DNA of 32,100 bases from Candidatus Woykebacteria bacterium RIFCSPLOWO2_01_FULL_43_14 (GTDB taxonomy: Bacteria; Patescibacteriota; Microgenomatia; Woykebacterales; 2-01-FULL-43-14): NCBI GenBank assembly GCA_001816835.1, contig MHDB01000013.1, positions 25,334-57,433 of the forward strand, read 5' to 3'. The translations under genes were made by a program, and so were the position numbers. This document shows positions 7,429 to 14,587 of the stretch, in pieces. The first letter of the stretch is position 1; every line of letters begins with the position of its first letter. The notes under the pieces were generated by a model. The model saw only the letters and a program-made list of their open reading frames with translations, made no database searches and was not told where the DNA came from.

Positions 7429-7614
7429 ATGGCTAAGAAATCATTAATTGTAAAAGCAAACAGAGAACCAAAATTTGCCGTAAGAGGTTATAATCGTTGT
7501 CATAGGTGTGGGCGCCCTCGGGCTTACATTCGTAGATTTGGGGTTTGTCGATTGTGCTTTAGACAACTAGCCGTAAGAGGAGAACTTCCAGGAGTTACTA
7601 AGTCTTCTAGGTAA
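7429..7614 (+). CDS. rpsN: 30S ribosomal protein uS14, zinc-binding short form
   Basis: uS14 is a 30S head protein. This is the 61-residue type-Z form with Cys24, Cys27, Cys40 and Cys43 (CHRC and CRLC) and the family sequence RFGVCRLCFRQLAVRGELPGV. The ATG follows the copy 3 repeat by a short TA-rich segment with no convincing Shine-Dalgarno sequence. rpsH starts four bases after the stop. Confidence 0.97.
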   Translation: MAKKSLIVKANREPKFAVRGYNRCHRCGRPRAYIRRFGVCRLCFRQLAVRGELPGVTKSSR

Positions 7615-7618
7615 AAGT

Positions 7619-8008
7619 ATGGATACATTATCTGATCTACTAATAAGAATAAAAAACGGTTACATGGCCAGAAAGAAAATGGTTCTGATTCCGCACTCAA
7701 AAATGAATGAAGCAATTACAGTAGTGCTAGAGAAGAATAATTACATTGAGAAATATCAGGTCAAAACTACTGAAAAAGGTTTTAAAGACTTAGAGATAAT
7801 GCTTAAGTATGACGGTAGTGAGCCTGTCCTTACGGACATTAAGAGAGTCTCTAAACCTGGTCTTAGGATTTACTCAAGAACCAATAAACTTCCTAGGGTC
7901 TTAAGTGGTTTGGGAATAGCTATTGTGTCTACTTCGCAGGGTCTTATGACGGATAAGGAAGCTAGAAAAAAAGGTGTTGGAGGCGAGCTAATAGCTCGGG
8001 TTTGGTAA
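7619..8008 (+). CDS. rpsH: 30S ribosomal protein uS8
   Basis: uS8 is a primary binder of the 16S central domain and, in E. coli, the repressor of the spc operon. The 129-residue product begins DTLSDLLIRIKNGYMARKKMVLIPHSKM and ends with the signature GLGIAIVSTSQGLMTDKEARKKGVGGELIARVW. It is full length. The stop is one base from the rplF GTG. Confidence 0.97.
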   Translation: MDTLSDLLIRIKNGYMARKKMVLIPHSKMNEAITVVLEKNNYIEKYQVKTTEKGFKDLEIMLKYDGSEPVLTDIKRVSKPGLRIYSRTNKLPRVLSGLGIAIVSTSQGLMTDKEARKKGVGGELIARVW

Positions 8009-8009
8009 A

Positions 8010-8558
8010 GTGAGTAGGATTGGTAAACAGCCAGTGGTGATCCCCTCTGGTGTAGAAATAAAAATCGAGGGGACTACTGTGATAGCTAAAGGTCCTAAAG
8101 GGGAATTAAGTCAAAAACTCCCCCCTTTGACGAGCTCAAGGGTGGAAGAGTCCTTGATTAGGGTTGAGGCAAAGAATGCTTCCAAAGAAGCTAGGGCAAT
8201 GCACGGTTTAGCCAGAAGTTTGGTTGCTAACTTAGTCGAAGGAGTAGAAAAAGGTTTTTCTAAGACCTTGGAACTAAGTGGTATTGGTTTTCGAGCAAGC
8301 GTTACAAGTGGGAAGCTCACTTTGAATGTTGGATTTTCTCATCCCGTGGAGATTACTCCTCCAGAGGGGATAGAATTCAAGGTTCAAGAAAACAAGATAA
8401 CAGTTTTGGGTATTGATAAACAGTTAGTCGGTCAGATGGCTGCTAAGGTGTATAAAGTAAGGCCACCAGAACCTTACAAAGGTAAAGGTATTAAGTTTGC
8501 TGGGCAAATAATTAAGAAGAAAGCTGGCAAGTCTGGTAAGGCTGGGGCAAAGGTATAA
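8010..8558 (+). CDS. rplF: 50S ribosomal protein uL6
   Basis: uL6 sits near the factor-binding site by the sarcin-ricin loop. The 182-residue product starts SRIGKQPVVIPSGVEI and contains the two L6 domains, with the C-terminal signature PPEPYKGKGIKFAGQIIKKKAGKSGKAG. The start is GTG one base after the rpsH stop, without a strong Shine-Dalgarno sequence, so coupling is likely. Confidence 0.97.
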   Translation: MSRIGKQPVVIPSGVEIKIEGTTVIAKGPKGELSQKLPPLTSSRVEESLIRVEAKNASKEARAMHGLARSLVANLVEGVEKGFSKTLELSGIGFRASVTSGKLTLNVGFSHPVEITPPEGIEFKVQENKITVLGIDKQLVGQMAAKVYKVRPPEPYKGKGIKFAGQIIKKKAGKSGKAGAKV

Positions 8559-8560
8559 AA

Positions 8561-8908
8561 ATGAAAACAAAACTTTTATCTTCTCGACGACAAGGTCGAA
8601 AAAAAGCAATCACTGCCAAGATCAAGGCTTCTACACCGATTAGGTTGGGGGTCTTTCGCTCTAGTGCTCACATTTACGCTTATATAACAGATGACACTAA
8701 AGGTAGGGTTATACTTTCTAGCCGTGATTCCACGGCTAAAACCAAAATGACTAAAACAGAGAAAGCTTACGAAGTTGGCAAAAGTATTGCACAAAAAGCT
8801 AAAGAGGCAGGAATCAAAAAGATTGCCTTCGACCGTTCCGGTTTTCTTTATCACGGTCGGGTTAAGAGTCTAGCCGAAGGGGCAAGAGAAGGAGGCTTGG
8901 AGTTTTAA
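8561..8908 (+). CDS. rplR: 50S ribosomal protein uL18
   Basis: uL18 binds 5S rRNA with uL5. The 115-residue product shows the core LGVFRSSAHIYAYITDDTKG, the helix VGKSIAQKAKEAGIKKIAFDRSGFLYHGRVKSLAEGAREGGLEF and a basic N-terminus. The C-terminus matches the usual family end exactly, so the gene is intact. Short spacers of 2 and 13 bases separate it from rplF and rpsE. Confidence 0.97.
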   Translation: MKTKLLSSRRQGRKKAITAKIKASTPIRLGVFRSSAHIYAYITDDTKGRVILSSRDSTAKTKMTKTEKAYEVGKSIAQKAKEAGIKKIAFDRSGFLYHGRVKSLAEGAREGGLEF

Positions 8909-8921
8909 CCAAGGAATTTTG

Positions 8922-9503
8922 ATGGATACATTTGAAGTTAGAGAATTTGAAGAAAAAGTTGTGCAGGTAAATAGAGTTTCCAAAAAAACTAAGGGTGGAA
9001 ACAAGATTGGTTTCTCAGTTTTGGTGGTGGTTGGGGACAAAAAAGGCCGAGTTGGCGTTGGTTTGGGTAAAGCTACGGATGTCCAATCCTCAATTCGTAA
9101 AGCAGTGAGCTACGCCAAAAAACATCTAATTGTGGTTCCTATGAAGGGGAACACTATAACTCATGAAACGCTCGTCAAAAAAGGCGCGGCCCGGATTTTC
9201 CTTAAACCTGCCTCCAGTGGTACTGGTGTTATTGCCGGTGGGGCAGTAAGGGCTGTTGTCGAAGCTGCTGGGATTAGGGATATTTTGTCCAAAGTACTGG
9301 GGACTTCGAATAAAGCTTCAAATGTCTATGCCACTATTGAGGCGCTACGGACCCTGAAACCTTTAAAGGTAAGACCACAAGAAGTCACCAAACAGGAATC
9401 AGCTCCTGAGCCTCCCAAACCAGCCAAAGTTACCAAACCAAAAGTTGTGACTGAAAAGAAGTCTGTCCGTAAGAAAGTAAAGGACTTAAGTGAAACTAAA
9501 TAA
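8922..9503 (+). CDS. rpsE: 30S ribosomal protein uS5
   Basis: uS5 shapes the mRNA entry channel and decoding fidelity. The product (193 residues) has the N-terminal double-stranded RNA-binding fold with VSKKTKGGNKIGFSVLVVVGD and the second domain ending in ASNVYATIEALRTLKP, then a Lys/Pro-rich tail of about 45 residues that is longer than usual. I chose ATG 8922, six bases after AAGGAA; a TTG codon directly before it is less likely. It overlaps rplO by 14 bases. The usual next gene, rpmD (L30), is absent. Confidence 0.96.
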   Translation: MDTFEVREFEEKVVQVNRVSKKTKGGNKIGFSVLVVVGDKKGRVGVGLGKATDVQSSIRKAVSYAKKHLIVVPMKGNTITHETLVKKGAARIFLKPASSGTGVIAGGAVRAVVEAAGIRDILSKVLGTSNKASNVYATIEALRTLKPLKVRPQEVTKQESAPEPPKPAKVTKPKVVTEKKSVRKKVKDLSETK

Positions 9504-9942
9504 TATTCCGGGTGTATTAACTAAAAAAGCTAAAAGAATTGGCCGAGGGCACGGTAGTGGTAAAGGTAAGACTTCTAGTCGTGGTACCAAAGGCCAAAAA
9601 TCTCGTGGCCGCATTAATCCTAGCTTTGAAGGAGGCCAGCTTAGAATTGTAAAAAGATTGCCTTTTAGACGTGGTGTTGGTAACCCTGGCTATAAATCAA
9701 AGTTTGTGGTTCTCAACGTAAGTGACCTTAACCAATTTGAGGCAGGAAGTGTCGTTGATGCTAAGTTCTTGGTCGAGAAAGGCATGATTTCCCAAGGAGA
9801 CGCTCGGAAAGGTGTTAAGATATTGGGTAATGGGGAACTGAAAGTAGCCCTAACTGTGAATCTTTCGATGTCAAAAGTAGCTAAAGAAAAAATTGGGGGT
9901 GCCGGAGGAACTACGCCGACTGAGGCAGTCAGCAATAATTAA
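9490..9942 (+). CDS. rplO: 50S ribosomal protein uL15
   Basis: uL15 is a late-assembly 50S protein. The 150-residue product has the Gly/Arg-rich N-terminus GRGHGSGKGKTSSRGTKGQKSR, the GFEGG-like segment SFEGGQLRIVKRLPFRRG and a C-terminal domain. The start is a GTG inside the end of rpsE. The stop TAA shares its last base with the secY ATG. L30 would normally be encoded upstream, but there is no room here. Confidence 0.96.
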   Translation: MKLNNIPGVLTKKAKRIGRGHGSGKGKTSSRGTKGQKSRGRINPSFEGGQLRIVKRLPFRRGVGNPGYKSKFVVLNVSDLNQFEAGSVVDAKFLVEKGMISQGDARKGVKILGNGELKVALTVNLSMSKVAKEKIGGAGGTTPTEAVSNN

Positions 9943-11225
9943 TGCTCAAATACATACGAGCTTTTTGGAATACACCACAGCTGAAGAAAAAATTACTAAT
10001 CACCACTGCTGTGCTTATTATCTTTCGTTTGGTGACTTTCATTCCTGTTCCTGGAGCGGATGTTGATAACCTTAAGCAAATTATTTCTCGTTACGAAGTT
10101 TTGGGGTTGTTAGATCTTTTTTCTGGGGGGACTTTTTTCAACTTCTCTATTATCGCCCTTGGACTTAATCCTTATATTAATGCCTCCATTATCATGCAGC
10201 TTTTTACAATGGTTTTCCCCAAGCTTGAAGAGCTTTCCAAAGAAGGTGAGTATGGTAGGCGTAAAATCAATCAATATACTAGATATCTCACTGTACCTTT
10301 ATCTTTGCTCCAGTCTTTTGGGATAGTCACTTTTTTGCAAAGAGGTGACTTAGCGGTTTTTGGACAACTTAGCACTCTTGACCTGCTGGCGGTTATCTTG
10401 ACTCTAGTTGCTGGGGCAATCTTTCTGATGTGGTTAAGCGAACTGATAACAGAGAATGGCATTGGTAACGGTGCTTCGGTAATAATCTTGGTAGGTATTG
10501 TCAGCCGACTTCCAGTAGTGTTAGTCCAGACTTTTAGCTTACTGGATGAAACAAAAATCTTTAGTCTAATTGGTCTCTTGGTAATTGCTTTTTTGGTGAT
10601 TACAGGGATCGTTTTTGTCAACGAAGCTCACCGCCGTATTCCAGTTCAGTACGCTCGGAGAGCCAAAGACTCGACCCAAACCACCCAGATGACCTACCTG
10701 CCTTTACGTGTTAACCAGGCGGGAGTAATCCCTATTATTTTTGCTATTTCCTTAGTCTCTCTACCTTCTATTCTAGGTTCATTATTGACTACCTCAAAAA
10801 GCCCTTGGTTGCTAGATCTATCCTCTAAATTAGTTACTTATTTTCAAACTACCAATCCGGTTTACTACACTACCTACTTTGTCCTGGTTTTAGGGTTCAC
10901 CTATCTTTATACTGCGGTTAGCTTCAACCCCACTAAGATTGCCGAGGAAATCAAGAAACACGGCGGTTTTATCCCTGGTATTAGACCCGGCCGTCCGACC
11001 AGTGAATATCTAAATTTTATCCTGAATCGCATTACACTACCCGGAGCGATCTTCTTGGGCGTAATAGCAGTCTTACCTTTCGTAGTTACCCAGCTTACCA
11101 ATTTTCAGAACTTGGCTATCGGTGGGACGGGACTTTTGATTGTCGTCTCGGTAATTTTGGAAACTTCTAAACAAATCCGTTCTATGTTAATTCAGCGTAG
11201 TTACGAAGGTTTTCTAGGAAAATAA
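9942..11225 (+). CDS. secY: Protein translocase channel subunit SecY
   Basis: SecY is the protein-conducting channel of the inner membrane, working with SecE/SecG and SecA. The 427-residue product has the expected ten hydrophobic segments, a plug-region-like segment LLDLFSGGTFFNFSIIALGLNPYINASII, and the cytoplasmic loop sequences VNEAHRRIPVQYARR and PTSEYLNFILNRITLPGAIFLG. The length is typical. The TAATG overlap with rplO and direct abutment with adk place it firmly in the operon. Confidence 0.97.
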   Translation: MLKYIRAFWNTPQLKKKLLITTAVLIIFRLVTFIPVPGADVDNLKQIISRYEVLGLLDLFSGGTFFNFSIIALGLNPYINASIIMQLFTMVFPKLEELSKEGEYGRRKINQYTRYLTVPLSLLQSFGIVTFLQRGDLAVFGQLSTLDLLAVILTLVAGAIFLMWLSELITENGIGNGASVIILVGIVSRLPVVLVQTFSLLDETKIFSLIGLLVIAFLVITGIVFVNEAHRRIPVQYARRAKDSTQTTQMTYLPLRVNQAGVIPIIFAISLVSLPSILGSLLTTSKSPWLLDLSSKLVTYFQTTNPVYYTTYFVLVLGFTYLYTAVSFNPTKIAEEIKKHGGFIPGIRPGRPTSEYLNFILNRITLPGAIFLGVIAVLPFVVTQLTNFQNLAIGGTGLLIVVSVILETSKQIRSMLIQRSYEGFLGK

Positions 11226-11777
11226 ATGGCTAGCAGGAGCGTTTACTTAGTTTTTGGCTCGGAAGGCTCAGGTAAGACTACCCACGCCAAACTTTTGGCG
11301 GATTACCTAAAGATTCCTTTTGTTTCCTCAGGATCATTAATAAGAAAAGAAATTGAGTCAGAAAGTGTGATAGGTAAAAAGTTTGCCATCCGTAGCTCTG
11401 CTTACGTTGAAGATGATTTGGTAATACCTTTTATTTTAAGTGTTCTTGAGGATAGTAAATACCGTAATGGCTTCATTATTGAAGGTTTTCCCAGGGATCT
11501 GAATCAATTAAAGTCTCTGCAAGAGTTTCTAGCAAGAAAAGATTTAGCTATAAAAAAGGCTATTTACGTAACTTTATCCGAAAGTGAAGCTATAAGACGC
11601 TTAATTCAGCGTGCTCGCAGCGATGACACGCCGGATCAGATAAAAGCTCGACTTAGCGCCTACAGAGAACACAAAAAAGAGATGATTGACGAGTTGAGTC
11701 GAAGTAAGTTACTACTTGAGATAGACAATTCCCGTGCCAAAGAAGAGGTATTTGAAGAGCTTAAAAATAAAATATGA
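11226..11777 (+). CDS. adk: Adenylate kinase, short-LID form
   Basis: Adenylate kinase interconverts ATP + AMP and 2 ADP. The P-loop is GSEGSGKT at residues 11-18, Ser replacing the usual Pro-Gly region residues, and the AMP-site motif is EGFPRD. The region RRLIQRARSDDTPDQIKARLSAY shows a short LID without the zinc-type insertion, so the enzyme has 183 residues rather than about 215. It directly follows secY and overlaps map by ATGA, as is usual in spc operons. A UMP/CMP kinase-like specificity is possible, but the location argues for adk. Confidence 0.9.
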   Translation: MASRSVYLVFGSEGSGKTTHAKLLADYLKIPFVSSGSLIRKEIESESVIGKKFAIRSSAYVEDDLVIPFILSVLEDSKYRNGFIIEGFPRDLNQLKSLQEFLARKDLAIKKAIYVTLSESEAIRRLIQRARSDDTPDQIKARLSAYREHKKEMIDELSRSKLLLEIDNSRAKEEVFEELKNKI

Positions 11778-12523
11778 TTAAGATAAAAAATGATAAAGAG
11801 ATTTCCTTGATGGCTAAGTCGGGAAGAATAGCTGCCTTGGTTTTGGAAAAAGCCGTTGAACTAGCTAAACCGGGCACAACTACTTTAGAGATTGAGGAGG
11901 CTGTGGAGGAAGAGATTAGCAAACTGGGCGGGGAAAGTGCCTTTAAGAAAGTGAAAGGTTACCATTATGCGACTTGCTTTAGCGTTAATGACGAGGTGGT
12001 TCATGGACTACCTTCGGGTTATGTGTTAAAAAATGGCGATATTTTGGGTATAGATCTGGGAGCTACCTATCAAGGATATTTTTCTGACACCGCGACCACT
12101 GTTATAGTAGGTGGTGTCTCTGAAAAAACGACCAGGCGTTTTTTAGAAGTGGGGAAAGAAACCCTAGCTAAAGCTATAAAAGAAGCTCATATAGGTAAGA
12201 AAATTGGAGATATAAGTGCCACGATTCAGGAAAATATTGAGGCATCTGGTTACAGTGTTGTAAGAGAGCTGACTGGTCATGGCATAGGAACCTATTTGCA
12301 TGAAGAGCCTCCCGTGCCTGGGGTAGGTAAGAGAAATACTGGGCCAGAGTTAAAAGAGGGCATGGTTATTGCTATAGAGGTAATTTACAATATGGGTAAA
12401 CCAAGAGTAAGCATTTTGGATGATGGCTGGACTATAGTTACTTCGGATGGCTCTTTGTCAGGTTTGTTTGAGCATAGTATTGCGGTCACCAAAAGTGGTC
12501 CTGTAGTATTGACTAAAGTTTAA
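11774..12523 (+). CDS. map: Methionine aminopeptidase, type I
   Basis: The enzyme removes the initiator methionine from nascent proteins. All five metal ligands of the pita-bread fold are visible: Asp94 (GIDLGA), Asp105 (FSDTATT), His169 (TGHGIG), Glu202 (AIEVIY) and Glu233 (FEHSIAVT); His77 matches the substrate histidine. At 249 residues it is a standard single-domain type I enzyme without an N-terminal zinc finger. The ATGA overlap with adk suggests translational coupling. Confidence 0.97.
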   Translation: MIKIKNDKEISLMAKSGRIAALVLEKAVELAKPGTTTLEIEEAVEEEISKLGGESAFKKVKGYHYATCFSVNDEVVHGLPSGYVLKNGDILGIDLGATYQGYFSDTATTVIVGGVSEKTTRRFLEVGKETLAKAIKEAHIGKKIGDISATIQENIEASGYSVVRELTGHGIGTYLHEEPPVPGVGKRNTGPELKEGMVIAIEVIYNMGKPRVSILDDGWTIVTSDGSLSGLFEHSIAVTKSGPVVLTKV

Positions 12524-12554
12524 GTATAGCGTAGAATTGGCAGGTTAAATAAAT

Positions 12555-12812
12555 ATGGCAGATAAAGAATTTATTGAAGTAGATGGTGTGGTTAAAGAAT
12601 CTTTGCCGAATACCATGTTTCGAATTGAAGCGGATTTTAGTAAGGTGCTGGAGCAAATTGGCAACCAAACTACAGAACCAAAGCGGCTCCTTCTTTGTCA
12701 CATCTCAGGGAAGATGAGAATGCACTATATTCGGATTCTTCCTGGAGACAGGGTAAAAATTGAAGTTAGCCCTTATGATCTGAACAAAGGGCGGGTTGTT
12801 TACAGGTATTAG
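12555..12812 (+). CDS. infA: Translation initiation factor IF-1 with internal insertion
   Basis: IF-1 binds the 30S A site during initiation. The OB-fold signatures are clear: GVVKESLPNTMFRIE at the start, CHISGKMRMHYIRILPGDRVKIEVSPYDLNKGRVVYRY at the end. At 85 residues it exceeds the usual 71-72; the extra 13 or so residues (about 27-41, including EQIGNQTTEPKRLLL) sit where ordinary IF-1 has a short ENG-type turn. The reading frame is intact on both sides, so this is an insertion in a loop and not a frameshift. It is followed closely by rpmJ. Confidence 0.95.
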   Translation: MADKEFIEVDGVVKESLPNTMFRIEADFSKVLEQIGNQTTEPKRLLLCHISGKMRMHYIRILPGDRVKIEVSPYDLNKGRVVYRY

Positions 12813-12821
12813 TTGCAAATT

Positions 12822-12935
12822 ATGAAAGTCCAAGCCTCGGTTAAGAAAAGATGTAATAAGTGTAAAATTATAAGGCGCGAAGGTGTTGTTAGGGTTCTGT
12901 GTGAAAATCCGCGCCACAAACAGCGACAAGGATAG
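12822..12935 (+). CDS. rpmJ: 50S ribosomal protein bL36
   Basis: bL36 is a very small zinc protein of the 50S subunit. The 37-residue product MKVQASVKKRCNKCKIIRR...HKQRQG has the full set of ligands Cys11, Cys14, Cys27 and His32, and the normal family length. It lies nine bases after infA, its usual place. It is too short for many ORF callers, but the match to the family is close along its whole length. Confidence 0.95.
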   Translation: MKVQASVKKRCNKCKIIRREGVVRVLCENPRHKQRQG

Positions 12936-13026
12936 ATGGGAAATTTACAATTTACAATTTACAATTTTCAAATTAGCTCGGGGCCAGTGAAGGATGGTGC
13001 AACACCATCCGGAGCTTTAGCGTAGG
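12936..13026 (+). promoter_or_regulatory. AATTTAC tandem tract and structured leader of rpsM
   Basis: First comes a tandem of three near-identical 8-bp units (AATTTACA, about 12943-12966), followed by a diverged copy. Next is a hairpin: GGATGGTG (12992-12999), loop CAA, CACCATCC (13003-13010), enclosed by AGCTC (12975-12979) and GAGCT (13012-13016). The element ends 10 bases before the rpsM ATG. This is the place where E. coli has the S4-binding alpha-operon leader, so an autoregulatory RNA is a reasonable guess, but no homology to that RNA is evident. Confidence 0.5.
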
Positions 13027-13446
13027 ATGGCAAGAATAGCAGGAGTAGAATTACCTCAAAATAAAAAAGTATTGTTTGCCCTTCCTTATATATACGGATT
13101 GGGTCTAACTTTGTCTGAGAAAATTACTGAAGCAACTAAAATTGACCCAGACAAACGAGTGAAAGATCTTACTGAGGATGAGGTAATCAAACTTCAGAAA
13201 GAAGTAGAAAAATATGAGGTTGAGGGTGATCTCAGAAGATTAGTCATTGGTAATATCCGAAGATTGGAAGACCTCAAAACTTATCGGGGCCGGCGTCATC
13301 AGAAAGGTTTACCAGTCAATGGGCAACGCACCAGAAGTAATGCTCGTACCAAAAGAGGCAAGAGGGTAACAATTGGAGCTATGAAGAAAGACGCAATCTT
13401 GAAAATGGAGGCTAGCGCCAAGACTAAAGCTCCAGCCACAAAGTAG
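13027..13446 (+). CDS. rpsM: 30S ribosomal protein uS13
   Basis: uS13 in the 30S head contacts P-site tRNA and the 50S subunit. The 139-residue product has MARIAGVELPQNKKVLFALPYIYGLG and the C-terminal GRRHQKGLPVNGQRTRSNARTKRGKR, followed by a basic tail of about 25 residues that is longer than usual. It is separated from rpmJ by a structured gap and from rpsK by 19 bases, and starts the alpha-operon portion. Confidence 0.97.
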   Translation: MARIAGVELPQNKKVLFALPYIYGLGLTLSEKITEATKIDPDKRVKDLTEDEVIKLQKEVEKYEVEGDLRRLVIGNIRRLEDLKTYRGRRHQKGLPVNGQRTRSNARTKRGKRVTIGAMKKDAILKMEASAKTKAPATK

Positions 13447-13465
13447 GTTCTAGGGAATTGTATTT

Positions 13466-13852
13466 ATGACTGAATCAAAAAAAGAAACAACTAAGAAAGT
13501 AAAAGAGGTGTCAGCAGGTAAAGTTTTTGTCACAGCGACATTTAATAACACCTTAATTACAATCACTGATAGTAATGGTGATACCTTAACCTGTGGAAGT
13601 GCGGGCAGCAGCGGTTTTAAAGGTGCTCGTAAGTCGACTCCGTATGCAGCAACGACTGCAGTGACTGATGTAGCCAGAAAGGCTCAAAATATGGGGCTAA
13701 AAGAGGTTGAGGTGTATATCAAAGGTCCTGGTGCAGGTCGTGATGCTGCTATAAGGGCTCTACGGGGCTTAGGGCTGCGAATTAGCGCTATTGCTGACGT
13801 TACGCCGATACCTCACAACGGCACCCGCCCAAGAAAGATGAGGAGGGTGTAG
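13466..13852 (+). CDS. rpsK: 30S ribosomal protein uS11
   Basis: uS11 is part of the 30S platform near the mRNA exit. The 128-residue product shows KVFVTATFNNTLITITDSNGD, GFKGARKSTPYAATTAV, VYIKGPGAGRDAAIRAL and the C-terminal DVTPIPHNGTRPRKMRRV. It is full length, with a short Lys-rich N-terminal extension. The stop is immediately followed by the leader motif shared with rplX. Confidence 0.97.
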   Translation: MTESKKETTKKVKEVSAGKVFVTATFNNTLITITDSNGDTLTCGSAGSSGFKGARKSTPYAATTAVTDVARKAQNMGLKEVEVYIKGPGAGRDAAIRALRGLGLRISAIADVTPIPHNGTRPRKMRRV

Positions 13853-13918
13853 TATGAACCATGATTACATCAGAACCATATTTTTACTTGACTATTTGAA
13901 AGAGGTTGAGGCGTAAAA
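13853..13918 (+). promoter_or_regulatory. Leader of rpsD with motif shared with the rplX leader
   Basis: TATGAACCATGA (13853-13864) and TCAGAACC (13870-13877) repeat the two blocks found before rplX at 6375-6405. The rest of the two gaps differs, apart from general AT richness. GAGG at 13906-13911 serves as the rpsD ribosome-binding site. Confidence 0.45.
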
Positions 13919-14533
13919 ATGGCGAGGTATACTGGACCAAAATTTAGATTGGATCGAAGGGAAGGGGTTAATCTTTTCCTTAAGGGTGAACGAAGCTTAG
14001 GTCCTAAACATCCTTTAGAAAGAAAAGGAGCTGTTCCTCCTGGTCAGCATGGTCAGAAGAATACTCATAAGAAAGTAAGTGACTATGGGCAACAGCTCAG
14101 GGAAAAACAAAAAGTAAAAAGAATGTACGGAATCTTGGAAAAGCAGTTTAAGAACTACTTTACCCTGGCCGCCAAGAAAAAAGGTTCGACAGGAGAAACG
14201 CTACTTCAACTTTTAGAAAGCCGACTAGATAATGTTGTTTATAGACTTGGTTTAGCGGCTTCCCGCAACCAGGCAAGACAATTTGTGACCCATGGACATG
14301 TTTTGGTTGAGGGTGAGAAGTTGGATATCCCATCGTATAGGGTTAAGGTCGGGGAAGTAGTATCTATTAAGGGTAAGATGACCCACCTGCTGCCCCCGCT
14401 AGATAAGAATGCTAAGATTTCTGAGTGGTTGGAAAAGAAGGCTCTAGCTGGTAAACTATCCAGGATGCCACAGAGAGAAGAACTTGACCCAACAATAAAC
14501 GAACAATTAATAGTTGAATACTATTCTAGATAA
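13919..14533 (+). CDS. rpsD: 30S ribosomal protein uS4
   Basis: uS4 is a primary 16S binder and in many bacteria regulates its own operon. The 204-residue product has the N-terminal MARYTGPKFRLDRREG, the helical domain with YGLQLREKQKVKRMYG-like sequence, and the S4 RNA-binding domain LESRLDNVVYRLGLAASRNQARQFVTHGHVLV (about residues 100-135). There are no N-terminal zinc cysteines. The length is normal. Confidence 0.97.
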   Translation: MARYTGPKFRLDRREGVNLFLKGERSLGPKHPLERKGAVPPGQHGQKNTHKKVSDYGQQLREKQKVKRMYGILEKQFKNYFTLAAKKKGSTGETLLQLLESRLDNVVYRLGLAASRNQARQFVTHGHVLVEGEKLDIPSYRVKVGEVVSIKGKMTHLLPPLDKNAKISEWLEKKALAGKLSRMPQREELDPTINEQLIVEYYSR

Positions 14534-14587
14534 TTAATTAGCTTACTCCGTCAGCTGGTGGGGTACAAACTAATAGTAGGAGGCAAA

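Noticed and set aside
12705..12929. Minus-strand frame opposite infA and rpmJ
   Set aside because: It covers two certain genes on the other strand and has no recognisable product.
12943..12966. Tandem AATTTAC units considered as a CRISPR array
   Set aside because: The units are 8 bp with no spacers and no cas genes are in the window.
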